Shown here: positions 43,961 through 54,449 of the stretch, one piece after another
Position numbering within the stretch: the first letter of the stretch is position 1
How the letters are laid out: every line of letters starts with the position of its first letter
Assembly (NCBI GenBank): GCA_022414725.1
Contig: CM039463.1
Coordinates: 86,133,711 to 86,197,710, forward strand
DNA from: Microglena sp. YARC
Lineage: Eukaryota; Chlorophyta; Chlorophyceae; Chlamydomonadales; Chlamydomonadaceae
Length of the DNA: 64,000 nucleotides
Reading direction: 5' to 3'
Translations under genes and position numbers: made by a program
The notes under the pieces: generated by a model
The model's input: the letters and a program-made list of their open reading frames with translations, nothing else
The model's database searches: none
Told to the model about the DNA's origin: nothing

Positions 43961-45156
43961 CAGTTCAGATTGATGGGGTCATCTTGTCACTATTGTGGAT
44001 GACGGGAATGCAGGCCGTGGTTGACATGGTGTCTTGCTGCGTGGAGCAGGATGAGGTACCAGTGGTGGATGGTTCTGTCGTGGAGGTGGATGTGGGGTTT
44101 GTGATCAGATCCCCCTCATGCAAGTCATTAGGGTTGGCATGAGGGCTAGGTGCTGAAGAGGAGGCATGAGTGGCAGTCCGTGAGATGTTATTATGGGTTA
44201 CATCAGGTACACTTGTATGAGGGATGACAGGGTTGTCATACAGTTCCCCCCCCATGCAAGTGTTCAATATCAACGACAGTGGATCTGAGGCTTTATTTGG
44301 ATCTGAGTGCTTCTAGTATGTCTTCTGGATTGTTGTGGTGCTTGTATTCCTTTCTGATAGGTTCTGAAACATGCGCAAGTACGTATTCAATCTGAAACTT
44401 AGGCAGGCTGTTAGATCCATGTGAAAAGTAGTATTGGGATACCTTGAGTTCAGCTTCCATAGATTCAATCCACTCATGAAATAAGTGTTGGTGGAAGATG
44501 AAGGTCTGACGGGGCGTGCAAGCAGGTACACTTGTATGAGGGATGACAGGGTTGTCAGACAGTTCCCCCCCATGCAAGTGTTCAATATCAACGACAGTCG
44601 ATCTGGGGCTGTTGTCCCCAATTGCTGCATTTGCAGACATCAGAGGGACGGCTACGACAGCGGGCACAGGCGTGCAAACAGGGGCAACAGTCGGGGCAGA
44701 TCGATGGTGTTCGGCCATGACAGGGTTGATCTTTCCAAAGTGCAATCTGAGGTCTCGCAGTAATTTTGCCGCAACGTTTGTGTGCGTGGCAAACATGCGA
44801 ACAAGGGGAGTGGACAATGAGTTTACTAACTACCTAAATGCTACGCCGTTTGCATAGCTACAGATTCTAGCGTTAGGATAATCCTCTCTGTCGGGGTATC
44901 TCTCATCATAAGCATCATCATCATCATCATAATCACCGAAGGGTGATGGCTCATCGGCCGGCTGGTAATCAAGCATAGCATCTGCCTTTATGAACTTGCT
45001 ATAAGGGGCATTTTCGATGTCATGGCAGATAGCTGAGTACCACTCACCAAAATCCTTGTCTGGTTCATAGACGTTGAAATGGGCAGGCTCAATTTCGCTC
45101 AACCTCAAAGGCTCAGGATAGGGATGCATTGGGGAGGTGATGAACTTGCGTTCCAT
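43961..45156 (-). pseudogene. gag: E3 gag-like region
   Basis: Starting at 45156, one frame reads MERKFITSPMHPYPEPLRLS, then FGEWYSAICHDIENAPYSKF, an acidic run (FGDYDDDDDAYDERYPDRE), a TAG at 44830-44832, and continues in the same frame with RMFATHTNVAAKLLRDLRLH and WIESMEAELKVSQYYFSHG, to a TAA at 44293-44295. A TVVDIEHLHGGEL-DNPVIPHTSVP block occurs twice (about 44530-44600 and 44215-44285). The W..W/M..ELKVSQYY block recalls gag capsid regions of copia-type elements. No zinc knuckle is seen. The call rests on position between LTRs and the lack of pol. Confidence 0.6.
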
Positions 45157-45315
45157 CTCTCAAGAATCGTGTGAGGTGGAGAGTCGAGCGAGATGGCCAC
45201 CTTGGCGATCAGGATGTGCCCCCCATCAGGAGATTGCCGGATGGGATCCGTCAAGTGTGGCCACGCAGCAGAATGGCGTTGGGATCGATGACAGAGGATG
45301 TTATTGGAGCGGCGG

Positions 45316-45340
45316 AGAAGGGGGGGGGGGGGGGGGGGGG
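45316..45340. repeat. Poly(G) tract
   Basis: A run of about 22 G within the E3 5' leader; its length is probably unstable in vivo and in sequencing. Confidence 0.9.
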
Positions 45341-45837
45341 CGAGTAACAGGGATGAGGATTTGGGAGGTGGAGGCGAAAGGGAGGGGAGGAGATTGGAAA
45401 AGGTGGTGAAAAATTGCGAAGCAACTGGGGCGGGAAAACATGGAATCTGGTGGTGGGAGGGGCGAGTTGGAGGTGGAGGCTAACTTGGGAGAGATCTGGA
45501 GGGTTTGATAGGTCAGGAGGTGGTTGAGAGACGGCTGAGGTTGCGTAAGCAACGGGACGTGGGAGATGGGAAGGGGGTGGTGGGGGCGCAGGGGAGGTAG
45601 AGATGGTTGTCAGGGGGGGGTGAGGGGGGGTGTGCTGGACGACAGCTTGAGGCTCAATGGAGCAGAATCAATCCGGATACGCGGATGATATACCGCACAA
45701 GAGGGGTGTCCCAGCGGGGAGGTTCTTGTCGGGTGGAGAGCCTTACTCGATCCTTTCAATTGATTCACTCCGCGCGACAACAATCAAAATGCCCTTCAGC
45801 TCGGAATACCTTCGAGCAAGGACAATCTAAAGTGAAT

Positions 45838-46086
45838 GGGACCGTAACCTGTGAGTTTCCGGAGTATGTGCAGAGCACAGAGACGAGGGGAAGACGGTAA
45901 GGATAAGATCTTTACAGTTAGATAAGCATTCGATCAATGCGCTAGGAGGAAGAACTGAGATGGCGCGGCACCTCAGGGTTCCGGCATCAGAGTCCGTGCC
46001 ATAGCTGGCAGCGGCATCGCAGTACAGTGCAGCAGGGAGGTAGTCCTGTGCACTCTAAGTCACTCTAGGTGAACCGGTGAATAACA
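45838..46086 (-). repeat. E3 5' LTR (45850-46086) and primer site (45838-45849)
   Basis: 237-bp LTR. The adjoining minus-strand GGTTACGGTCCC begins GGTTA, as in E1 and E2. Confidence 0.87.
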
Positions 46087-46202
46087 TCCCTTCAGTCGCC
46101 CTAGTGGTATCCGTCCCTTGACCGTTCTTGTCTTCTGTCTTTTTTCCTTGGTCACCAAGAGTTAATTTTTATTAGATGCGCCTTTTCCTGGTTCCCATGT
46201 AA

Positions 46203-46318
46203 AAAAACGCCCCCACCCCCTCACAGACCCCAGCTCCCAGTTTCTCTCTGCCCTTCTTCTTCTGGTCCTCCTCATCGGTTTGTTGATCACTTTTCCGATT
46301 CGTATTCTTATCTTGTAG
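46203..46318 (+). pseudogene. Duplicated 3' end of the anchored-protein gene (copy C)
   Basis: Same fragment as 24658-24778, with a few substitutions (for example GATCAC for GATCAG) and the same TAG. Confidence 0.7.
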
Positions 46319-46610
46319 TTCGCCACCCCCCTTTGTTTGCTTCTCCTCGTTCAGTTTTCTGCTCCAGTGACTGATCGAGGACGCACCCACCAGCTGCCAA
46401 CCTTTTCTGTTAGTTTCCTTCCTAGTTTGTTTTAAAGATAATTGCAAGATAAAATGCAAACGTTGATACAAACAATCAAAAACCTAAGCAGTATAATAAA
46501 TATATACTTTATCATATATCTTTATACATTCACACACAAAAAGACGACCAGAGGCTGAAAGGCGCCAAGTGCCATTTGGGTTCCGTTTCAACTTGAACTT
46601 GGTTACATAT

Positions 46611-46849
46611 GTTGTAGAACGACTAATACATTGTCTCTAGAGTAGGCAAAGAGCGCACAGGTCTAAGTCCCCTCCAGGGCATGTGCCGCCTGCAGCCCAG
46701 GACCTAGGCCAGCTATGGCCCGTGCGCCGCAATGCAGTTCTAGACTGTACTGCTTTGCATATCCTTTATCAGTCGCGCTACTGCGCGTAATAGCTATCTT
46801 CTATGTAACCGAGTTTGAGCTTGCAGCCTATGCTACCGAACAAGAAAAC
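46611..46849. mobile_element. About 239-bp insertion element, copy 3
   Basis: At the same site as 25070-25307, so inherited with the tandem duplication. Confidence 0.65.
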
Positions 46850-47228
46850 ATATACCGGTAGTCAACCAGCAATTCGGCCGCTCGCTATCTCTGGCAGTGA
46901 AAATACAGTTACCAGGAAAATGTAATGTTCCGTTTCAGCACTGTGAAAGGCGGACCGACTGTGAAATGACAATGAGATGTTACCGATGACCTGCCGTAAC
47001 TTGGTCACATGACTCCAGCCTTAGAGGCTGCTTGCCGTCTTGAATAGTAACATACCGGTAGTCAATTCCAACCGAAGCATTATTTTCAAAATATTTTTGA
47101 TCAAATCCCTTCATACAATCATTGATCAACAAAAACAACTTCACGACCTTCCACATTTGGGTTGCACGTCAAGTAATGTAAAGGAATAATTTAGTTCTCA
47201 GATTTAGAAATCGGTTGTGATAATTACT

Positions 47229-47353
47229 AGGGCACAGCAATATGATATCATGTCATCATATGATGCCGGCGGTCTGACTAGGCCAAAGTTACCATTTATA
47301 TACAAGATCGTATGATGCAATTTGCATGATATCATCCTCGCCTTTGGTCAACA
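47229..47353. mobile_element. MITE copy 5, 3' truncated
   Basis: Matches MITE copy 4 up to GGTCAACATCA, where the copy C deletion junction removes its right end. Confidence 0.75.
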
Positions 47354-48924
47354 TCACATTTAGTGCTCTGATTAGCATGTGGGGGGCAAATAAATGCATG
47401 GCTATTCTGATTATGCAGTTCCTCCAAATGCCCTTTCAGCTCGTCATCATGGGGAACCAATACCAGATGTATGCGTACTGCTAGGGGGCAGGAACCCTGT
47501 ACTGCCCAAGTAGCAGACCTTTCTTAGTCAGCTCGTCATCCTAGGGAACCAATACCATGTGTGTGTACTGCTAGGGGGCAGGACCCCTGTACTTCGTCCG
47601 TTGTAGGTTGAATTGGGCCACCCCACATATGCAACATGTGTATTCCTTGGTGGCTGACATGTATGTGTATATTTCCGCCCAACAACCTTCACTGAATAGG
47701 CTTACAACATAACATGCATGCAAAGCTGACTGCTAGTCCACCAAGAGTTACATGAGCACTCTAGTGGAGCAGCATACATGGCTCGCTGTGGGTGGGGGTG
47801 GTGCACTCCCATGTATATGTAAGGCCAGTGGGGCTTCTAGGCAGTTCCCTTTCCCTGCTTTTGGGCCAACCCTGAATCTAGCTAGCGTATCTGAAAGCTG
47901 ACATGGCCAGTTTTCCAATGCAGTTGCAACCATTGAGCTTCACCAAGGGCCGAGCTAATGGAGCTGAATGGAAGCTGCTTTGGTAGCCCTACAAAGGAAC
48001 ATAGCCCACGATGACCCAGCCATCGTGGTCACCCATGCCATCGCTGGTCGCCAACGGGTTAAATCCTGCCACCAGCATTGCTTCTTCTCGTGCCTGCCTC
48101 TCATCAAGATTGGCCCCCCTGTGAAAATGCAGTGTAGTTGGGATATTGTGGATGTTGGCTCAATACGAACAAGTCACTGGTCAAGGGCTGGTCAGGGCAC
48201 TGCAAACCCCTGCAGCACCCTCCCCACCCAGTATACACCCTTTTAAGCCCAATAAAAGGGTGTCGTAGACCCTCCAATTTGCTGTGGGGGTGAGGAATCA
48301 AACTGAAAGGGAGTCAGATAGATCAATGGTCGGTATGATTAGTTGTGTATTTGTGCTGGTGGGGTGGGCAGGGTGGGTGAGGTGGCTTAGGGGTGGGGGA
48401 GTGGGGTTGTAGTGCACACGTAGCTGCAGAATATATTATTGTGTCCCATGGAAAGCCCACAATTGTCTACACCTAATTGCCATCTAGCATTTTCCACTGT
48501 TTGCCTTTAAAGGTATGTACTGTATTTATTATGTATTTATGTATGTATGTATGTATGATGTATGTATGTATATTTACGCTCTGAAACGGTAGTGGTGCAG
48601 TCACCAGTAACCTCTACTGAGTATGTCACTTTCTTCGTCACACGGTTTGATGATACTTTTGCGCGGCCCTTCTGAGTTTCTCTCGAGATCATTGGTTGGT
48701 AGCACCCTGTACCTCCACTGCTTTAAACTTGGGCATTGATAGATGCCCAGTACTATTTCAATCCTGTGTTGCCCTAAACCTAGATATTGCCTGCACCAAC
48801 ACTGACCTGTTGATGTTGTAGTGTCGAGTGTAGGCCTGGCAGTATTGCTCTTAAGGCGCGGACTTTTTTTTGGACAACGGCTTCTTCTGCATGATGGCTT
48901 GTTCTGCCAGCCTTACTGCGTTAG

Positions 48925-49521
48925 TCATAGATCTAGGTATGCTGCGTGGTGAAGGTGTGCACAGGGGTGGAATGAGTTGGTTCTATAGGAGGCATGCATG
49001 AAGCTGTATGACCATGCGCCGATGAAGGAACTGACCATCGCCATAAGAGAATGCCAAAGGAAAGAGCAGCATATAGCCCCCCGACATCCCCGCCACCCTC
49101 TCCACCCCCGCAAGGGACGACGGACAGCAATCTGACGCCTTGCTTTGCTATCCGTTCTAGATGAGAGGATTGCCCAGCTGATGATCTGGCTGCGGTAGCG
49201 ATCATCGTGAGCAAGGCCGTTCGACCATCGTGCATTGGATAAAATGCTCGCACGCACCTGAGACGAACGCTTTGTTGAGGCTTTGCCATTCCAAGCGATC
49301 CTGATCCTGGACTCAGCAGCATCAATCGAGCGGCAAACCTGCCCCATAATCCAGGAGTCCTCCAACCTGCACCAGAATCCAGGGCGAACGAGCAGCGCAA
49401 CATGTACGAGAGCCTTCCTCCAGGCATCAGACGTCTCAAGAACGCGAAATGGGGCGGAAGCGAAAGACATGACGTTGCTGATGCAGAGGGCGGGGTAGAA
49501 GCTCAGTGAATTCGTAGGCAA
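48925..49521 (-). pseudogene. Coding-like remnant carried by repeat copy C
   Basis: Matches 39867-40581 with several small indels that move the reading frame (MSFASAPFRVLETSDAWRKA and SQVRASILSNARWSNGLAHD are still legible). Some indels may be sequencing errors. Confidence 0.4.
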
Positions 49522-50385
49522 AGGTGCGACAAAGGCGGTGAATATGAAAAGCTTTGATTAGAACGATTCCACTGAGTGGGGTTCTCGAACGCAACGCCCG
49601 CGCTCCCGCCACCCTATCCTGCGTTTTTAGGTTTTGTACGCGCAGGGGTTTCAAACAAATTCGTAGGCCCCCTCCTCGATCCTCGTGTCAACCGCGCCAG
49701 CAACTTAGAGTGACCCGGAGTGACCGTTGTGTACGCCACTCTGCGAGCTACTTGTCAGCCTCTAAGTTGTGTCGCACATTCCATCTACTCTTCTCATTCT
49801 AAATGGATTGCTTTGCCCGCTTTCGATTTTTGTGAATACTATCCATCTAACGCGTCTTCTGAATGTTTAGATCAAGGCACCGCTCTCGAAACTCAACATC
49901 GCCCCCTCAATTCGAGATGCAAATGTTGACCAAGGACATGTACAAACCTATGCGCGCAAGCTGGGGTGAAGCAAGTAAGCAGGTGCAACGAGAGACTGTT
50001 AATGTTGGCCGAGGTTGGTGCATCCAAATTCTTTCGGAAGTGCAGTTGCAACGCTTTCGCTTCGCATTAGCCTGGGTAACTTCCTTCTGCATCCCTTCTA
50101 CCCTTTGTGCCTCGAATTGTCCCCAACAACACGGTGCTGGGGACCGTGCAACGTTCTCAACCCTACCTGCGCCTCAAGATGTAATGTAAGTAATGTTCGG
50201 TTCCTGCGCCTAACACTCGTTGGCACCTTTTCTCCTCGCTGCATCAATCCGCTTCTCATTTACACCGCTCGCTAAAGCTTGAATTTGATAACTCTTTGGA
50301 CACTCGTTTGGGGTTGGGTGGGGTGGGGTGGGGGGCCGTGATAGAGATGCTACCTGGCTGGGCCTGCGAGGGCTGTTTCCTCTAT

Positions 50386-50505
50386 GCCGGTACGGGTTAG
50401 GCAATGTGATCTGCGACGTCTGATCGCGGATCGATGCCGTGGAATAGCAAATATGACGTCAACTTCGCATTCTGAAGATGATTTATGGGAGGACGAGGAT
50501 GTTGT
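50386..50505. other. Short unique stretch at the end of copy C
   Basis: Begins at the break ATGCCGGTACGGGTTAGG. No gene recognised. Confidence 0.35.
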
Positions 50506-51295
50506 GAATTTCCTAAGGGGGGTGGGGGTGGGGGTGGGGGTGGGTACTACCATGGCCTGCATGGGTGGGGGTGAAGCACTGCCATAGCTGTATGGGTGGG
50601 GCTGGTGCACTGCCATGGGGGTATGGGTAGAGTTGGGGGCACTGCCATAGCTGCATGGGAGGGGGTAAGGCACAAACATGTTAAATGTAGAGCATTGCCA
50701 TGGGGGTGGGTGCGGGCACTACCATGGCTGTAGGAGGAACGGGCGGGATGGGAGCGGGGGGGGTGGCGGGGGGGGCCACTGCCATGACTGTATGTTCTGC
50801 GTGTGGGAGGGGCACTACCATTGAGGGTATGAGTGGGGAGGAGCACTGCCATGGCTGTGTGGGTATGGGTGGGGGTGGAGCACTGCCATGGCTGTATGGG
50901 TGGGCTAGTGCACTACCGTGGTGGTGGGGGGTGGGCACTACTATGGCTTTATTTTTGTACGGGTGGGTGTCAAGCACTACCATGGCTATATGGGGGTGGG
51001 GCACTGCCATGGCTGCATGGGTGGGGGTGGGAGTACTGCCATATCGGGTAAGGGGGGTGGGCGGGGCACGATCATGGCTGTATGGGTGGGGCTCTGCCCA
51101 TGGCTGTATGCCTGTATGTGGGGTGATGTACTGCCATGAGGGTATGGGTGGGGTGGGGAGCTGCCATGGCTGTGTGGTGGGGGGGGCGGGGCCACTGCCA
51201 TGGCCTGTAATATGGGCAGTGGTGGGGGCACTTTCATGCATGGGTACCCGGCCCGTATGGCTGTATGGGGGGGTGGGGGGGGGGAAGGGGATAAT
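50506..51295 (+). repeat. GCACTGCCATGG minisatellite, plus orientation
   Basis: About 25-40 bp units: GCACTGCCATGGCTGTATGG followed by GTGGGGGTGG runs of variable length, about 20 units. Related units lie in reverse orientation at 52440-52850. Open frames are repeat artefacts. Confidence 0.88.
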
Positions 51296-51683
51296 AGTAC
51301 TGAGGACATCTGAATTATTACACCTGCCGTTTAAGTGGCTGGATAATTTTTGAGTATTAAAAAGTGGGATGGAGAATCGCAAAACAGTCGTCAATAATAT
51401 AAACAATAGTGCCGTCATTTTACTTCATGTACATTGCCATGCATGTCGAGCCTAGGTAAAGATATAACATTAAAAGGCTGGGAGAGTGCATATCAAGGTA
51501 TGCTTTGGTTAAGTCTGAGTAGAAATGACAAGTGCTGGATTGGGAAATAACGGCTTAACAAGGATGCATAGATAACATTAAGATTCGTAATTTCATCATA
51601 AGAAAGCCATAGTTGACCCGTAGTCAGGAAACCTGTAATGCATTGATTGATCTTGTTTGTACTTAGGCCTTCTATTCTTGCAT
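51296..51683. other. Non-coding, nothing recognised
   Basis: AT-rich sequence between the minisatellite and the SINE. Confidence 0.4.
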
Positions 51684-51904
51684 GACTGCGCCCGTTTCGA
51701 TGAATGGCCAGTGGCCAGAGCTCCTGGAACAACGTAGGTGCCGGGGTTCGAATCCCCACAGTACGGTTTACGGTGGATCGCGGTTTTCGGTCAATCGCGC
51801 AAATGGCAAGCTTTGTCCATGGTAAAGTAGCAGTCCGTGCGCTAACCAGCTGTAAGACGGGCTTCCTTAAATACCGGCACCCCCACCAGGCGTTAATCAT
51901 TACT
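51684..51904 (+). mobile_element. tRNA-derived SINE, copy 3
   Basis: The head ATGGCCAGTGGCCAGAGCTC (A-box region) and a perfect B box GGTTCGAATCC near 51744 are followed by the shared body and a CCACCAGGCGTTA..TCATTAC tail. Imperfect flanking duplication TTCTTGCAT / TTCTTGCCAT at 51675-51683 and 51905-51914. This copy has the best-preserved Pol III promoter. Confidence 0.85.
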
Positions 51905-51914
51905 TTCTTGCCAT

Positions 51915-52430
51915 ACAGTCGATACGTCGAGCTACAGAAAATCGTGGACTCTTCCTATAACCGGATCAATGATAGATGTTTCCTTAAGGGCAGTTTGAAT
52001 ACGACTTCTAAGTTATGCGATGAATAATCCAGGAGAGTGGTGAAGGGAGAACTCTGTTTGTCGCACATCCAACCATAAGTGGGTAAAATAAATAATTAGA
52101 GATAAATGACGTGGCGTTCCGGTAAAATAAAAAATACGTTTGACCGGTAGGGTGTTTGCAGGTGTTTCTGTTAAAATAATACCGAGCTGAGGGTACACGA
52201 TTAAAGGTACTGAAGGCCTAGTTTTAGCAAAAATCAATAGTTTAATACGAAGGCGGAATGTATAATGTTAGTATTGTCCGGTCGTGTCTCAAGTACTCAG
52301 GCCATGTACCACATGGTAATAGGATTATACAAAGATTCAGAGACACTGTAAAGTCTATGAATCTAAGCGTTGTAATATACTTAATGCAATTAAGGCTAGC
52401 TGGAGTTAACTGAGCGCTAGTTGGGGCAGC
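51915..52430. other. Non-coding, nothing recognised
   Basis: AT-rich; no repeat partner seen elsewhere in the window. Confidence 0.4.
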
Positions 52431-52439
52431 CTAGTATGT

Positions 52440-52855
52440 AGTCCTCCAAATCCCCAACCCACACAGGCCCTGGCAATGCCCAACCCCTCCCAATATAATA
52501 CCCCATGGCAAAGTACCCCAAATCCACCTTAACAGCAATGGCAGTTGCCCACCCACGCATTGCATTACAGCCATGGCAGTGCCCACCCATACAAACAGCC
52601 ATATGTGCCCCCCCACCCAACTCCCACAGAACACACACTGCACCATGGTAGTACCCACCCCACCGCAAACGCGGCCATTTCAGTGCTCCAAAACCCACCA
52701 CAAACAGCCCATGTGTGCAACCATCCCACAACGACACCGAGACCAATGGAGAACCCACACCATACCGCCCGAGGCGCCCACACGACGGCCCTCCCCCACT
52801 CATGAGCAGCATCACCATGCGCTACCCACAACCAAGCACCCCACCTAGCAGCTTT
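52440..52855 (-). repeat. GCACTGCCATGG minisatellite, minus orientation
   Basis: CCATGGCAGTGCCCACCC and CACACTGCACCATGGTAGTA units are the reverse complement of the family at 50506-51295, so the two arrays face each other across ~1.1 kb that includes the SINE. Confidence 0.8.
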
Positions 52856-53044
52856 CCACACCGACACCTCGAAAAGCAACAATAAATGATGATGATAATA
52901 GATGATGCATAATGAATTTGATGTTAGATGAGCTGATTTACATCTTCCTGTACTACTGGACTCCTAAATGAAAAGCGAAGAAGAACAAAGAAGATTACAA
53001 TGGCTCATGCCCTAAAACAGTGAAACAGTACCGTGTCCTATAAT

Positions 53045-53160
53045 GGACTTAGAGAAATCACCCGCTCCTTCCGGCAGCGGGCTCGAACCCCGATCGCATA
53101 GCCCTAACCCGGGTAACGCACGCTACCATCTGCTGTAGTACCAGGAAAGGAACCCCGTTT
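53045..53160 (-). other. tRNA-like sequence (tRNA relic or SINE head)
   Basis: On the minus strand GATGGTAGCGTGCG resembles an A box, and GGGGTTCGAGCCC contains a consensus B box about 40 bp further on. I could not fold a convincing cloverleaf with an anticodon, so I do not call a tRNA gene. Confidence 0.35.
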
Positions 53161-53344
53161 CGATGATTCATTAACTCCATCACGTCTGTAGTTCGCTCGT
53201 TTTTTTGTTAAGCTTTTAATGTGCTTTCTTTCGCTTTGAGGTTACTGCTGGACCAGGGTCTGAGGTTTTTGCTGAACCCTCACTGTTATACAAAACTGAA
53301 AGTGCAGTGCAACTAGCGTGACGGTCTCAGCAATTATTTTTGCT

Positions 53345-53440
53345 GAGTTATTAATTGAAATTGAAGATTGTTACACATCCGTTGGTAGAACCGTTACTCC
53401 ACAGACGTGAAGTTAAGACAACCATACGTATAATGCGGAT
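53345..53440. repeat. Short interspersed repeat, copy 2 of 3
   Basis: TTAATTGAAATTGAAGATTG, TTACACATCCG, ACGTGAAGTTAAGACAACCA; see 7075-7165. Confidence 0.6.
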
Positions 53441-53549
53441 CAGCTATAGTCCCGTGAGTATGTAAACAAATATCCTTCCTCCACTTCCTTCGGCCGAGCA
53501 CTGACAGTTGTAAAACAAAACGGTATTGCAGGTATATCAAATGGCCAAA

Positions 53550-53712
53550 TTATGGCCAGCGCTTTAGCGCACTTGAAAACAAAAAAACTGCGCTTTGTAG
53601 TGCAAAAGCGCAAAAATTGCTTGCATCGCCACAAAGCGGGTGCAAAATACGCGCCTAAAGCGCAGAGGGGGTCCAAAAAAAGTCAGCGCAATAAAGCGCA
53701 AAAAAGCGCCAG
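53550..53712. repeat. Cluster of AAAGCGC / GCGCTTT motifs
   Basis: About ten GCGC tetramers in ~160 bp, mostly as AAAGCGC or GCGCTTT with A-rich spacers. The 82-codon Lys-rich plus frame across it (KTKKLRFVVQKRKN) follows from this composition and has no recognised relative. Confidence 0.6.
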
Positions 53713-53809
53713 CTTTGATTACCCCTGGTGTATTGTCTGTATGGGTTTCAACAATTTTGTTTCCTGTATAATACGTATATATAAACAATACGGACCTTAA
53801 TTCCTTCAC

Positions 53810-54445
53810 AACTAAAAAAAATCATCGCACCCATACCTTTATATCGTTACCGTAACACCGTCCAACGGTACATAACACCATTTCCACCCAGTGTTTCCTT
53901 CAACTAGCGCCTCCTGAAAATCTAGAGATGACTCGATTTTGAAAGGCCTGGCAAGTTCCTCTAGCCCACGTGGCTACCCCTGGACTAAATACATTCTCGG
54001 TTGTGCGCTGGTTGTGTCAAGAGTGGCAGAACCCCACCTCCTGCCCTGGGTGAAATACCCTTTCAGCACACACACACACACACACCACACACAATACAAA
54101 TACAGACATACAATTGCCCAGTGATTTGACAGGATGGTTGAAGACATCCCCCAGATGTTGTGCAGGCGGGCTTCTCTTTGGACAACTATTCTACATGAGT
54201 CTATCAGCTTAGGCTGCTTTTTACAAAGAGATTTCCCGCCCAAAGGTGGGTCTCCCCTGCACTAGTTCTCTGCCGGTTTGCAGGCAGAGTAATACATGGG
54301 AAGTGGAACTCTACTTCACCACTACCCTCAGTAAGATTCAGTCAGAATACAATCACGTTTGAACAAGTTTCAAGAGTGTCCAGATCTGGGTGTTGGAGCA
54401 TGCCGAGTGCCCCCAGTACCTGTTAGAATTCGTAAACATGAAATG
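53810..54445. other. Non-coding, with a CA microsatellite
   Basis: A (CA)n tract at about 54068-54095. Nothing else recognised. Confidence 0.5.
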
Positions 54446-54449
54446 AACT

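Larger units (their letters stand above)
41627..46086 (-). mobile_element. Gag-only LTR retrotransposon E3 (TR-GAG-like)
   Basis: LTRs at 41627-41873 and 45850-46086 have TGTGAG..AATAACA ends. The target duplication TCCCT is at 41622-41626 and 46087-46091. Copy B at 24541-24552 shows the empty site (TGTGTCCCTTAAGTCGCC). On the minus strand GGTTACGGTCCC follows the 5' LTR (primer site), gag-like sequence lies at 45156-44293, and TTGGGGGGGA precedes the 3' LTR (purine tract). No protease, integrase or RT is visible in the 4-kb interior. The LTRs differ by a 9-bp indel and a few bases. Confidence 0.9.
41426..50385. repeat. Large repeat family copy C (interrupted by E3)
   Basis: A direct tandem copy of B: 41426-41626 plus 46092-50385. 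Compared with B it lacks about 1.2 kb (B 37205-38392), with the join at 47356. From about 48.3 kb onward it differs from B by many one- or few-base insertions and deletions. Confidence 0.8.
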
